From: Myxococcales bacterium 68-20
Lineage (GTDB): Bacteria > Myxococcota_A > Polyangia > Polyangiales > Polyangiaceae
Direction of reading: 5' to 3'
DNA: 64,000 nucleotides
NCBI GenBank assembly: GCA_001899635.1
Contig: MKVQ01000043.1
Coordinates: forward strand, 679,962-743,961
Part shown: positions 25,891 to 35,343 of the stretch, in pieces
Layout of the letters: every line of letters starts with the position of its first letter
How positions within the stretch are numbered: the first letter of the stretch is position 1
Translations under genes and position numbers: made by a program
Notes under the pieces: generated by a model
Databases searched by the model: none
What the model was told of the DNA's origin: nothing
The model's input: only the letters and a program-made list of their open reading frames with translations

Positions 25891-26661
25891 TTAGGGCCTA
25901 TCTTCAGCGAGCAGGAGGTTTCGCAGGTTCCTAGCGATGGTCTGAGCCATCGCCTCGGGTTGAACTGCCCGGACTGCAGCCAGCGACGCGATCACCGAGC
26001 GGACATCGCCCGGCCTTGCAATGCGGCCCTCGACCTTCGTGAAGGGGCCGTCCGTCTCGGTGAGAAGCCTCTCCGTCGGCAGCGTCGCGACCAGCGTCCG
26101 GTGCCGATCGCTGTCCAGCATCGCCGCGTTGATCGAAAAGTAGCATCCCAGGTCGATCGCACGCCGCGCTTCGGCCTGCGTGCCGGTGAACCAGTGAAGT
26201 ACGAGCCGCGTGCGATCTGGGCGAAGGTGCGCTTCGACGAGGTCGAGCACCGCCTTCACGGCGCGAACGCTATGCACTGACAGGATCTTCCCGCCCTGCC
26301 GATCGCACTCCCTGAGGATGGTCGCGAAGACCTCCTTCTGTTGCTCGAGCGACCGAAAGAAACGTGGGCCTGCATCCAGTCCGACTTCACCGACGTAATG
26401 CGCTTCGGTGAGGAGTTCCCTCCACAACGCGAGTTCTGCCGCTCGCTCGGCGACAAGTTGTGGATGGAGCCCGAGCGCAACGCGTACGAACTTGGAGTGC
26501 ACGGCGAGCTCTCGATTCCGACGCCACGCCTTCGGTGTTGTCGTAACGGCCAGAGTGTACACTCTCAGACGTTCGCACTCGGCGATCAGAGCGGCGTGAT
26601 CCTCGTAGAGGTCGACGTGACAATGGAAGTCGACGAGCGGTGGTTGCGTCACGGCGGCCAT
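25891..26661 (-). CDS. qatD: QatD, TatD-like metal-dependent DNase
   Basis: Last gene of the Qat operon, 256 aa, TIM-barrel hydrolase of the TatD family. Metal ligands are intact: H13 and H15 in VDFHCHVDLY, E92 in VGEVGLDAG, H130 in ILSVHS, H156 in LVLHWFTGT, and D204 in TETDGPF. QatABCD was shown experimentally to protect against phages in a published screen of defence genes. The biochemical role of QatD (probably nucleic-acid cleavage) follows from its family. The start overlaps the qatC stop (TGATG), implying coupled translation. Confidence 0.93.
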   Translation of the reverse strand: MAAVTQPPLVDFHCHVDLYEDHAALIAECERLRVYTLAVTTTPKAWRRNRELAVHSKFVRVALGLHPQLVAERAAELALWRELLTEAHYVGEVGLDAGPRFFRSLEQQKEVFATILRECDRQGGKILSVHSVRAVKAVLDLVEAHLRPDRTRLVLHWFTGTQAEARRAIDLGCYFSINAAMLDSDRHRTLVATLPTERLLTETDGPFTKVEGRIARPGDVRSVIASLAAVRAVQPEAMAQTIARNLRNLLLAEDRP

Positions 26662-28022
26662 CAGCTCGGCTTCGCGATCGTGTTCGCGAGTAGCGCGCCG
26701 ACCTCGTCCATCCCACGGCGGTAGACGGATGCGAGTTCAGCGAGCCGGGGCTCCTCATCGCGCAACGGGCCCGACTTGTGAATGAGGATCCGTTCGATGC
26801 CCGGCTTCGCTTTGAGCCTCGCTGCGGCAAGCTGGAACGAACGGACCTGCTGCCCTTCGGCTTGGCGTGTGTCGAGCGGACGCGCCGAAAGATCCGCGAC
26901 GGTGTACGTCGTGGGGTCGTTGCCGCGGCCCCACGCTCGCTCAATCGCCGCCCGGCGAATCAGGCATGGTACGCAGTACCCGCAGTGCTCAATCCCGTGC
27001 CCCTGCCAGCGTGCCTTGGCGGGCGACGAGCAGGACATCGACGATGGCACTAGCTTCTGAAGCAGCGAGGGATTCCGACACTCGGCCGCCATCTCGCCCT
27101 TCGTCCGATTCCAGTAGCGGTTTGTAACGAGCGCCGGAATGCCGAGTTGTCGGAGGAGCTCGTTCCATCGGGCGAGATAGAAGGGGTGTGTTGTCCGCGT
27201 GCTCAGTGAGCCGAGACGGAGGACGTCGAGCGGCACGTTCAGCGCGATCAGGCCGTTCTCGGGAATCTCGAGTACGAATTGTTGCTCGAGTCCGCTTCCT
27301 GCGGCGACCCCAAGGGCGATGAAAAGAAACGAGCGTCCGCGGGTCGTGTTCTCTGATCGTACATCCTTCACCAGCCCCTCCGGGAAGCTGATCCACGCGC
27401 GAAGTCGCGCTAGCGACGGGGTCGCGTATTGGGTGCGCACGCCTTCGAAACAGGCGGTCTGCGCCTCGCTGGTCGCGCCCTCCGACGCATGGCTCACGAA
27501 GAGCGGGTTGGCGCCCGCGTCGACCGCGTCGATACCGCCAATCAGGCTGTCGAGCCCACCCGAAAAGAGGCTCACCTGATCGAATGCGCGCTGCGAGCTA
27601 CTTTGCGCCCTCCCGCCAATGGCGAGCGTGAACGCGCTCGCGCGCGGAACGAATGTGAGGTCCCAGATGTCGCCCGTGAGAAACGACAAGATCGTCTTGA
27701 GCAAGTCACTGCACGCCGCCCAGCGGTCTGGGGCGCTCACGGGAACGACGAGGCGAAGTTCGCGGGTCCACGTGTCCTGCGATTCAGTTGTCCTGGCGAC
27801 CCGGGTGTCCGCGGCATGTACCAGCGCAGCGAGGAGCAGAAGGTCGATTCCCACGTCCGTGGCGGGAACGCCAAGCTCCTTCAGATCGCGGAGCACGTTG
27901 CCTACGCCGTGCTCGAGGCGACCGTCCGCGCTGCCGAGCAGAACGTTGGTCACCGTCTCGTCGGATGGCGACGCCGTTCCGTCAATCTTTCCGAGATGTC
28001 CAATGAGAGTGTGGCGCGTCAT
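26661..28022 (-). CDS. qatC: QatC, QueC-like nucleotide-modifying protein
   Basis: Protein of 453 aa. The N-terminal about 140 residues are specific to QatC. A PP-loop ATPase domain like that of 7-cyano-7-deazaguanine synthase follows, with motif FSGGLDSLIGG at residues 153-163. Near residue 355 the QueC-type zinc site reads EHCGYCVPCLIRR. The chemistry is predicted to be an ATP-dependent conversion or conjugation related to deazaguanine synthesis, but the substrate in Qat is not established. It overlaps qatB by ATGA and qatD by TGATG. The catalytic motif and zinc ligands are complete, so it looks functional. Confidence 0.93.
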   Translation of the reverse strand: MTRHTLIGHLGKIDGTASPSDETVTNVLLGSADGRLEHGVGNVLRDLKELGVPATDVGIDLLLLAALVHAADTRVARTTESQDTWTRELRLVVPVSAPDRWAACSDLLKTILSFLTGDIWDLTFVPRASAFTLAIGGRAQSSSQRAFDQVSLFSGGLDSLIGGIDAVDAGANPLFVSHASEGATSEAQTACFEGVRTQYATPSLARLRAWISFPEGLVKDVRSENTTRGRSFLFIALGVAAGSGLEQQFVLEIPENGLIALNVPLDVLRLGSLSTRTTHPFYLARWNELLRQLGIPALVTNRYWNRTKGEMAAECRNPSLLQKLVPSSMSCSSPAKARWQGHGIEHCGYCVPCLIRRAAIERAWGRGNDPTTYTVADLSARPLDTRQAEGQQVRSFQLAAARLKAKPGIERILIHKSGPLRDEEPRLAELASVYRRGMDEVGALLANTIAKPS

Positions 28023-28891
28023 CGCCCCTCCTCGGCTTCGCCCATCAGCCTCAAGATCTCGAACGCGCTCGCGTAGACCTCGTCGACGAACTGAAGCACG
28101 CTGCGCGTCGTCAACGCTGCCAGCGCTGCGCGGGCGTCTGCGAGCGCGTCCGCAACGCCCCGTCGAATGAAGTCTCGAAGCTGCGCTTCGACGGCTGCGG
28201 CCGCAAACGCGCTCGCCGGCATCGCCACCGTCTTGGCGCCGATATCGTTACATAGGCGCGCTTCGATGGCGTGCGTCGCGTAGATCTCGAAGACGGTCTG
28301 CATCTGATCCGTCGACAGAGTCGCGAGATCGGAGATGCCTTCGGCCGCGAGTTGCGCAATCGTCTCGATGAAGGCGTCACGTGCGATCCCATCGTCGACC
28401 GTCCCGCCCACGGGACAGACGAAGTCAGCAAGCCCAATGAAGATCTCTTCGACGGAACGACCGGCAAGCGCTTCGAGATTGAGCGCGCGCAACGCCGCAG
28501 GGACGCCCCGAGCCTGAACGTCGCTCAGGAATCCGAGGAGGCCTGCGGTCGCTCTCCGCGAAGCCCCGAGCCGACGGGCTGCGAGAGCGGAGCCGCCAGC
28601 CGCTCCCGACACGTAGCCGGACACCGCTCGGCCAAGGCTCCGTCGATCGGTTCCGCCGGACGTCGCGAAACGCGTGAGGCTCGCGCGCGGTGCTGCGAAG
28701 CGCCCGGGATCGGCGGGTGGCTGAGGGACGCCGACGTCTGCGCCCGACATAGGGTCAGCAAGCGCCGCCTCTTCACCCGACTCCGCATCGGTTCCCGGGG
28801 GTACGGTCGCCGCGGACGCTTCCGCGTCAACCCAGCTTGGGACCAGCGGCGTGCCCCCGCCGGGGCCACGGTATGAGCTTGATGTTCCCAT
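28019..28891 (-). CDS. qatB: QatB, Qat anti-phage system component
   Basis: Protein of 290 aa; the ATG at 28891 overlaps the qatA stop (TGATG). The N-terminus reads MGTSSSYRGPGGGTPLVPSW, the Ser/Gly/Pro-rich beginning typical of QatB, followed by an acidic disordered stretch. From about residue 95 it is helical (GRAVSGYVSGAAGGSALAAR, RATAGLLGFLSDVQARG). A C-terminal helical domain contains IEARLCNDIGAKTVAMP. The molecular role is unknown; it is required in the described Qat systems. The assignment rests on the N-terminal pattern and its place between qatA and qatC. Confidence 0.9.
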   Translation of the reverse strand: MGTSSSYRGPGGGTPLVPSWVDAEASAATVPPGTDAESGEEAALADPMSGADVGVPQPPADPGRFAAPRASLTRFATSGGTDRRSLGRAVSGYVSGAAGGSALAARRLGASRRATAGLLGFLSDVQARGVPAALRALNLEALAGRSVEEIFIGLADFVCPVGGTVDDGIARDAFIETIAQLAAEGISDLATLSTDQMQTVFEIYATHAIEARLCNDIGAKTVAMPASAFAAAAVEAQLRDFIRRGVADALADARAALAALTTRSVLQFVDEVYASAFEILRLMGEAEEGR

Positions 28892-30888
28892 CAATGCGAT
28901 GCTTTCTTCAGCCGGAGTGTAGTGATCGCGGCCCTGACCATCGAGTCCTTCGTTGCGATATGCAGCCGTCCGAGGAAGTCTTCGAATCTCGCCAACGATG
29001 CGGCTTCGACCACGACGCCTGTCCACCCCTTCACGATCCAAGCGCCAACGCGCTCGGCGGGAAGGCGTTCTAGGAAGTCCACAAGTTGCATCTGCAGCGT
29101 CGGATGCGCCTTTACGAGGGCGATGAGTCCTGCGACGCCCTCTGGCTCCGTGGCGAAGGCGTCGCTCGCGAGGATGCGTTCGCAAACCGCGTTGAACACG
29201 GTGCCGGCCTCCGACGGCTTCAGGTTCTTCAGGTCCGCATCGGCGCCCTGAACCGCGAGCTTCGATCCGAGTAGTCGTTCGACGACCGAAGCGAGGTGGC
29301 CGAGAGCCGAGACACCAAAGAAGTCTTTCCGATCCTTCGCGACGAACAGGTACGCCCGCAGGTCAACGTCGCCGAGGACCGGTTGCACACGGGCCCATGC
29401 AAGCGTCCGCGGCGATGCGAGCCATTCTGACAGGATCGTACTTTCGGTGGCTTGCTTCGGCGCAGGTTCATCCTTCGCAGCCTCTTTCGCCATCGCAGGC
29501 TTCGTCGCAGCCTCTCTCGCCACCGCAGGCTTCTTCGTCGCCGAGACAGCCGGAGCAGGCGGTGCCGACGCGGCGCCTTCGAGCGCACTCAGGTCAGGGC
29601 AGCGACCATCCGGCGCTGCTGCAGCAAGCGTCGCGATCTGATCAAACAGCCGGGGCTCGAACCGCTCGGAAAGCATGAGCTTCGCGAGCACGGGCAACTT
29701 GATATCCTCGCCGAACCCGCGCGCCTGCGCGGTTGCATGACGAAGCTGCAGAGAGTTCAGAAAGCGCTTGATCTGGCGCGGGTTGCCCCTCGTCCCGGTC
29801 GCAAGGACCGGGCCGATTTGATCGCTCAACACCAGCGCCGCGTCGGCCTTGCTCGCGTGCTTTCCCAGAACCTCCTTTACGATTGCCGGGTCGAGTCGCT
29901 CGCCCTGCCACGGACGTCGGAGGCGTTCGCGTGCCGCGACGATGAGTGCTGCAAACTCCGGCGCGCTGTCGCCTAGCGCGGCGCCGATGAGGAGGAGCGT
30001 TACGTAGATCCGCGTCTCCGCCTCGCCGAGCGCCGGAATCCGAAACGGAACCTGGATGAGCTTCTCCAGATAGTTCCTCGCGTAGTCGCGGGGGCCCGAC
30101 GTCTCGGGCAAGTCCGGGAAGTGCTTACGGACGGCGTACTCGATCATCGCCTCGTCGGCGGCGACCACGAATGCGGTCCGTGCCATGAAGACGAAGAGCC
30201 GAACAGCTTCGAGGGTCTCGATGGCGGTGTCCGGAAGACAGCGATCCAGATCGTCGATGAGGACAACCAACTGCTCGATACCAGCACTCTCGAGAAGCGA
30301 TTCGAACTCCCTGCGGAACTCCTTGATCTGTTCGGGCACCGTCTTCACTTCGAGCGGCTTGAGCAGCCCGCCGGCCCCGTCGTCGGCCTTCAGGCTGGGC
30401 GCGATCTTCTCGCCTGCCGACATGAGCTGATGTGTGACGCCGGCGGTAGCGATTGCATGAGCGAGTTCGCCCTGGCCCGACAAAGCCGCGAGCAACGCCG
30501 GTCCGTGCGACAGGGCGAGGCCACCGCCCTTCTTGGCCAGCTTCAACCAGTCGATCCTGGAGAAGAGCTTCTTGACGCGTTCGACGAGGCCGGCGGCGAC
30601 ACCTCGCTTCTCCGCGATCTCGGAAACGATCGCCTCCAGGAGCGCGATCTTCGCGTCCTCAAAGCCCTGAAAACGCCAGCCATTGAACTTCAGGCAGAGT
30701 ACCCTGCTGTCGGGTTCAAGCGCGGCTTCAATCATCTCGAGGACGCTCGACTTGCCCGCGCCCCAATCGCCATGCACACCGACGGTGACCGGGCGCTCGG
30801 GCTTGCTGCGGAGCAAGGTGATGATTGTTTTCGCGATCGCCTCGTTGTTGAGCAGATCGACCTTCGTCTCGTTGTCGGTCAGCAGCAT
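28891..30888 (-). CDS. qatA: QatA, KAP-family P-loop NTPase
   Basis: First gene of the operon, 665 aa. KAP NTPase with Walker A GDWGAGKS (residues 40-47) and Walker B LVVLIDDLDRC (about 207-217). The sensor-like segment GNPRQIKRFLNSLQLRHA is typical of KAP proteins. A weakly hydrophobic insertion at about 120-150 occupies the place where many KAP proteins carry membrane helices. Residues about 450-490 form an Ala/Lys/Pro linker built from tandem repeats, followed by a helical C-terminal domain. It is presumed to be the ATP-driven sensor or effector of the Qat defence system. An AAGGAAC site precedes the ATG. Confidence 0.92.
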   Translation of the reverse strand: MLLTDNETKVDLLNNEAIAKTIITLLRSKPERPVTVGVHGDWGAGKSSVLEMIEAALEPDSRVLCLKFNGWRFQGFEDAKIALLEAIVSEIAEKRGVAAGLVERVKKLFSRIDWLKLAKKGGGLALSHGPALLAALSGQGELAHAIATAGVTHQLMSAGEKIAPSLKADDGAGGLLKPLEVKTVPEQIKEFRREFESLLESAGIEQLVVLIDDLDRCLPDTAIETLEAVRLFVFMARTAFVVAADEAMIEYAVRKHFPDLPETSGPRDYARNYLEKLIQVPFRIPALGEAETRIYVTLLLIGAALGDSAPEFAALIVAARERLRRPWQGERLDPAIVKEVLGKHASKADAALVLSDQIGPVLATGTRGNPRQIKRFLNSLQLRHATAQARGFGEDIKLPVLAKLMLSERFEPRLFDQIATLAAAAPDGRCPDLSALEGAASAPPAPAVSATKKPAVAREAATKPAMAKEAAKDEPAPKQATESTILSEWLASPRTLAWARVQPVLGDVDLRAYLFVAKDRKDFFGVSALGHLASVVERLLGSKLAVQGADADLKNLKPSEAGTVFNAVCERILASDAFATEPEGVAGLIALVKAHPTLQMQLVDFLERLPAERVGAWIVKGWTGVVVEAASLARFEDFLGRLHIATKDSMVRAAITTLRLKKASH

Positions 30889-31932
30889 CGAACGTTCCTT
30901 CGTGCCTCTGGCGGCACTCTACAGCACGGGACGCCCCCTCGTACCCTATCGCGACCTGCGGACGGAATTCGGTTTGGCATTGCTCCGGTCTGGGTCACCT
31001 CGCGCAGAGACCCAGGACAACCGACGCAAAGTAGCGTCACTACTCCTCCTCATCGGTGACGGCCGCCTGGTGGCCGAGGCGGGGCGCGCCGCGTGACGTA
31101 CACGTACGCGCTGCGTCGGCCCGTTCTCGAGGGGTGCGGGCCGACGCAAGCTCGCCGTCGCGGACGTGTGATCGGACGGTCACGGATCGGAGGCGGTCTT
31201 CGGGACGTTTTCCGCGACCGAGGAGGCGAAGACGCAAGCTCGCCGTCGCGTCCGCGGCGCCGTCCGTGAACGGTGAATCGCTGGCGCGGAGAGACTGACG
31301 ACAACCTGCTCGCGGCCTATCGCGCATGCACACCGGCCTCCGTCTCGACCGCGAAGCGTCGGCGGTGCATTCAACATTGCGCACGATGGGTCTTCTCGCG
31401 GGCTATCAGGTCAGATCGACCTGGGCCGTCGCGACGTGCCAAGTTCCGTCGATGCGCGGGATGCGTCCGCCGACCTCGCGGGACTCGGCAACGGCACTAA
31501 CCGTGACGGTTCAGCGTACCTGTACTTCTTCTGGAGGCGCTCGTAGTTTGCGGAGGCGCCCCCCACCACTGGCCGGCCCCTGCCGAACGGACGCGCCATT
31601 CGAGACTGCCATCACGCCTCCGTCCCTCGACACTCGACTTCGACGACTGCAACTTCGCGAGCATCGGTTCCTGCTCAGCCGGCGCGCCATCAGCTTGTGA
31701 CGCGGCGGCCGTGACCCAAGCTCAAGCGGTAGGCCGGTGGCGAGGGCGCGCCGACCAGGGGAACGCTGACGCGAGAGCACGCACCGTCAACCCCGGACAT
31801 CCAGGGGGCTGCCGGGACGATTCCATGCTGTTCGTCGGCGGGCCGAAGCCGTCCGATTGGAGGAGCGCTCGGGCGAACGAGAGGTGACGCTTCCAAGCAA
31901 ACGGACGCCGTGAGGCCGTCGAGGAGCGAACG
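30889..31932. other. about 1 kb without a supported gene
   Basis: Only short Arg/Ala/Ser-rich frames are open on either strand. It contains a 20-bp direct repeat GACGCAAGCTCGCCGTCGCG at 31143-31162 and 31231-31250. It separates the divergent Qat operon and the plus-strand island genes, so the promoters of both should be here. I could not pick a convincing -35/-10 pair. Confidence 0.4.
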
Positions 31933-32634
31933 ATGAGCACCACCGAGAACGCGAAGCGCCCCCCCGCAACGAGCACCGCAAAGCCGCATGCCGAAGGTGG
32001 TGGCCGCGACCTGGGCGCGAAGTCAAGTGCCTCCAAGAGCAGCGCCGGCACCGCCGCCCCGCCCACGCAGAGTGCCGCCCCGAAGGTGAAGCAGGAGTCG
32101 CCAGCTACAAAGAAGAAGGTCACCTACGAGAAGCGGATGCGCGATCTCGCGCCCGTCGTCCGAGTGCGCCGGAAGCTCGAGAGCACGGTCAAGCGATTCA
32201 CAAAGGTCGCCGCCGAAGTCGAACGATGGAAGAACGCACCTGCCCTTCGCGAGGCCGCGACGGATGTAGCCACCTCTCTGGCGGCGATGCTCAGCGAAGC
32301 GACAACGATGCCCGACGACTTCAAGCCGGAACGAGACCGCAAGGCGAACGGGCACCAGCTCGCCGTCGGCGCGAAGGTCACGCTCCGGGAGAAGTTCGTC
32401 GCGCGGTACGAGGACGTCCTGGGGCCCGCGGAACGCACGAGCCTCGAAGTGATCTCGGTCGCGCGTGGTCACGTCTCGGTGAAGACGTCTACGGGATCGC
32501 GCCTCGTCCTCCCGCGTGGCCACGTAACAAGACTCTCCACGAGCAATCCCCCCGCCGCGAATACGACGCGCGATCCATCTATCGCCTCCCCCCACGTGAT
32601 CTCGGGCATCGCGCGAGAGCGTCGCGAAGCGTAG
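31933..32634 (+). CDS. hypothetical protein, disordered N-terminus and coiled coil
   Basis: Protein of 233 aa; ATG preceded by GAGGAG. Residues 1-65 are Lys/Ala/Ser/Pro-rich and probably disordered. About 66-135 are helical and charged (YEKRMRDLAPVVRVRRKLES, VKRFTKVAAEVERWKN). The C-terminal part is a small beta-barrel-like domain (LAVGAKVTLREKFVARYEDV, TSLEVISVARGHVSVKTSTG) resembling a SH3/KOW-like fold. It may bind nucleic acid, but this is inference. It is the first gene of the plus-strand cluster beside Qat, 25 bp before the HNH-like gene. Confidence 0.65.
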   Translation: MSTTENAKRPPATSTAKPHAEGGGRDLGAKSSASKSSAGTAAPPTQSAAPKVKQESPATKKKVTYEKRMRDLAPVVRVRRKLESTVKRFTKVAAEVERWKNAPALREAATDVATSLAAMLSEATTMPDDFKPERDRKANGHQLAVGAKVTLREKFVARYEDVLGPAERTSLEVISVARGHVSVKTSTGSRLVLPRGHVTRLSTSNPPAANTTRDPSIASPHVISGIARERREA

Positions 32635-32659
32635 ACGACTCGCGATATAGTTGCGCACC

Positions 32660-33652
32660 ATGGCCGCGACCGACCAGTGCAGGCTCTGTCGGAGGCGCGG
32701 CATGACGCTTCGGTCGAGTCACGTCGTACCCAGCTTCGTCTTCCGTTGGATGCGCGAGTCTAGTCCAGGGTTCATGCGCGACGGCATGAACGCCGACCGC
32801 CGCGTCCAAGACGGACCTAAGCGCCCGTGGCTCTGCGACGAATGTGAGCAGCGCCTCTCCCAGTGGGAGAAGCCGTTCGCCGAGCAGCTGTTCGCATACG
32901 TGCATCGGACGTCGGAAGATCAGAAGGCCGTGAGCTACGGCGCCTGGGCGATAAAGTTCGCCGTCTCGGTCTCGTGGCGCACACTCCTCTACTACCAAGA
33001 GCAGTCCGACTATCGAGCCCCTACGCACATGAACGCCGAGAATCTCGCCGCTGCGGAGCGCGCTGAGTCAAGGTGGAGAAGGTTTCTTCTGGACGAAGAG
33101 GAGCACCCTGGTCCTTTCGAGCAGCACGTCCTCTTCGTCGACACTCCAGCCGAAGTGAGGGGGTCCGTCTCACCGTTCATAAGCCGCTACCTGACGCGAT
33201 CGGTGCACATTGACCTGCTCGCGGCGTCGTCGACGTGTGTGACCTACACGAAGCTTTGCCGAGTGGTCGTGTTCGGCTTTGTGCAGATGCCTTCCCCTGG
33301 CAAGTGGAAGGGCACGAAGCTACATGTCAAGAAGGGCTCCATCGGCGGTCGCGGACGCGCGGAGATCCCGGAATGGGTCCTCAACTACTGGAACGAGAAG
33401 GCCGATGCGATGGGCACGGCATTCGCTGGCATGTCCCCGAAACAAAAGCAGCGGGTGAGCGACATGTTCAGAAGCACGCCGCTCGACGCTCTTGGCGCAT
33501 CGGAGGCGTTTCGTGCGATGCGTGCGGACGTCGCGCTCAGTGGGAAGCGTGCGTTTTCGGCCACGGGAAGACCAGTCGGCATGTCGGGTGCCGTCGATCT
33601 GGCCATCCAAGACGGCGAAGACGGCGCTGAACCTGAGGGCAGAACTCCATGA
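32660..33652 (+). CDS. Cys/His-rich HNH-like protein
   Basis: Protein of 330 aa; ATG 32660 preferred (a TTG 9 bp earlier is possible). The N-terminus has CRLCRRRGMTLRSSHVVPSF, then WLCDECEQRLSQWEKPFAEQ. This CxxC ... S-H-x-x-P ... CxxC arrangement resembles the treble-clef zinc site of HNH nucleases, with the His of SHVVP as candidate catalytic residue. The rest (about 100-330) is a mixed alpha/beta domain with no recognised family. It lies in a cluster with a HEPN-signature protein next to QatABCD, so a defence nuclease is plausible. Nuclease activity is inferred from motif spacing only. Confidence 0.75.
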   Translation: MAATDQCRLCRRRGMTLRSSHVVPSFVFRWMRESSPGFMRDGMNADRRVQDGPKRPWLCDECEQRLSQWEKPFAEQLFAYVHRTSEDQKAVSYGAWAIKFAVSVSWRTLLYYQEQSDYRAPTHMNAENLAAAERAESRWRRFLLDEEEHPGPFEQHVLFVDTPAEVRGSVSPFISRYLTRSVHIDLLAASSTCVTYTKLCRVVVFGFVQMPSPGKWKGTKLHVKKGSIGGRGRAEIPEWVLNYWNEKADAMGTAFAGMSPKQKQRVSDMFRSTPLDALGASEAFRAMRADVALSGKRAFSATGRPVGMSGAVDLAIQDGEDGAEPEGRTP

Positions 33653-33686
33653 CCGCGCTGCGGTCGACGGCTGCGCGCCAGCGAGA

Positions 33687-35267
33687 TTGCGGACGACGGC
33701 GCGCGCGTGGCCGAACGACGACCGCGAGTTTTTTCGAGAGATTCAGCTCACGCATCTCGGGGGATGTGGAGGCGACGTGATTCGCGATCTGGAAGAGCAG
33801 CTCCTTCGCATCCCTCGACCCGAGGCTCGGGAACAGATGGCCGAAGCGGTGCGGTGCTACCACGCGGGCGCGCATCGAGCGGCGATCGTGATGGCGTTCG
33901 CAGCGGCGATGGACGATCTGCGACGGAAGCTCGTCGATCTCGCCGGCAGCGGTGGCGCCTCGTCAGACCTCAAGGCAGCGGTCGGCCACATCGAAAGCAC
34001 GTTCGCCTTGCAGCGGGCGTTTGAAGAAGACGCCATCGCGACTGCGCAGGTGCACGCCCAGTTGATCTCGCCCGACGAGGCGAAGGCACTTCAGTCTTAC
34101 CTCAAGCTCCGCCATCTCTGCGCGCACCCTTCCGGATACGTCGCAACCGCCGAGGAGGCGCGCGCCGTGATCGCGCGAGTGACGGATTCCGTCTTGTCAC
34201 GTCCGGCGACCTTGGGAATGGTTTTCGTCGATCAGCTACTACAGCGCCTGCGCTCGGAACACTTTTTCCCCGCGCAGGACGTCGAGTCGGTGACCAAGAC
34301 CCTCGGTCACGAGCTGTCCGTCATGTCACCGGGGCTCTTGCCGGCGCTGATCTTGAAGCTCGCCGATGCAATGCGAACGGAGAACGAGGCCGCTCCGCCC
34401 AACCAGCGGCTCCGCTTTCTCCGCGCTCCTCTATATCGAAACGCACTCGCGGCGCTCTCGGGCCTGGCCACCTTGCCCCAAGCGGAGGCCATGTTCTGGC
34501 GGCAGCGCGCCGTGCAAGAACTCGTTCTCTCGCCCGATGATCCCCTGACGGCGCTGTCATTGCTCGCCGCTCGCCCTGCCGCGATCACGACACTCGACGA
34601 CATCACGCGCGGCCGCCTGCTCCTCGTCGCGAACCGCCATCTTCATGACGCCGACGTTCGCCAGCTCCTCAAGGCGCTCGAACCCTTTCTGCGTCCGGGT
34701 GAACGCAACGATCTGGCGCAATCTCTCAAGCGCGACTTCGTTGACTCGTTGGCGCCGAGATCTCCCATTATGCTCGCGGAGGTGGGCTGGCCGGACCTCG
34801 AGGACGCACTCGTCGAGCGCGTCTTGGCTCAGGCCAGAGCCACGAGCTACATCGAGGTGAATATCGCGATCGGGGCTGCGGACGCTCTCACGGCTGGCCA
34901 GGTCAGCCGAATCTCCGCAGAGCGGAGAACGGAGTTTCTACTCGACATCGCCTTGAAGACGGAAGGCACGTACCCGTCGTTCGTCGCGAGAGATCGGAGG
35001 AAGGACGGGCTGGGCGCACGCACCGACTTCATCGATGCCGTCATCGAGACGGCCAGGGGCGACGTAAGGCTGTTTGTCGACAAGGAGGCCGGCCTGCATG
35101 CACACTTCGAGATGCTGCTGGCCTCGCAACGACCGGATGCGGTCGCCGCGATTATTGGGGCACTGACGACAGCTTCGCGTGTTCTGCCGGAGCGGGCGCG
35201 GGAGGCAGCGGCCCAGTCGACCTTCCCCGAGATCGTCGCCGCGGTTGAGGATGCTCTCCCCGTCTGA
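33687..35267 (+). CDS. HEPN-signature helical protein, candidate RNase
   Basis: Protein of about 526 aa, almost entirely helical. The first in-frame start near the previous stop is TTG 33687. Residues about 50-165 look like a HEPN domain: MAEAVRCYHAGAHRAAIVMA, a long loop, then LKLRHLCAHPSG, which contains R142-x4-H147, the Rx4-6H signature of HEPN ribonucleases. The remaining about 360 residues are helical and resemble an alpha-solenoid scaffold (QLLQRLRSEHFF, LLPALILKLADAM, LLEALEPFL-type helices). It is 34 bp after the HNH-like gene and in the same apparent operon. It is a candidate abortive-infection type effector; the start codon is uncertain. Confidence 0.78.
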   Translation: MRTTARAWPNDDREFFREIQLTHLGGCGGDVIRDLEEQLLRIPRPEAREQMAEAVRCYHAGAHRAAIVMAFAAAMDDLRRKLVDLAGSGGASSDLKAAVGHIESTFALQRAFEEDAIATAQVHAQLISPDEAKALQSYLKLRHLCAHPSGYVATAEEARAVIARVTDSVLSRPATLGMVFVDQLLQRLRSEHFFPAQDVESVTKTLGHELSVMSPGLLPALILKLADAMRTENEAAPPNQRLRFLRAPLYRNALAALSGLATLPQAEAMFWRQRAVQELVLSPDDPLTALSLLAARPAAITTLDDITRGRLLLVANRHLHDADVRQLLKALEPFLRPGERNDLAQSLKRDFVDSLAPRSPIMLAEVGWPDLEDALVERVLAQARATSYIEVNIAIGAADALTAGQVSRISAERRTEFLLDIALKTEGTYPSFVARDRRKDGLGARTDFIDAVIETARGDVRLFVDKEAGLHAHFEMLLASQRPDAVAAIIGALTTASRVLPERAREAAAQSTFPEIVAAVEDALPV

Positions 35268-35343
35268 CGGCTCGATAGCCCACGATCGGGCGTTCCCGTT
35301 CGTTCAATACGATCGGTACCGCCATCGAGGGGCGTTGTAGACG

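Noticed and set aside
29477-29533. Possible CRISPR or insertion repeat
   Set aside because: The units are in frame within qatA and encode a linker.
33650-33778. Short ORF from ATG 33650 overlapping the HEPN gene start
   Set aside because: 43 codons of Arg-rich sequence; the HEPN frame is continuous and protein-like.
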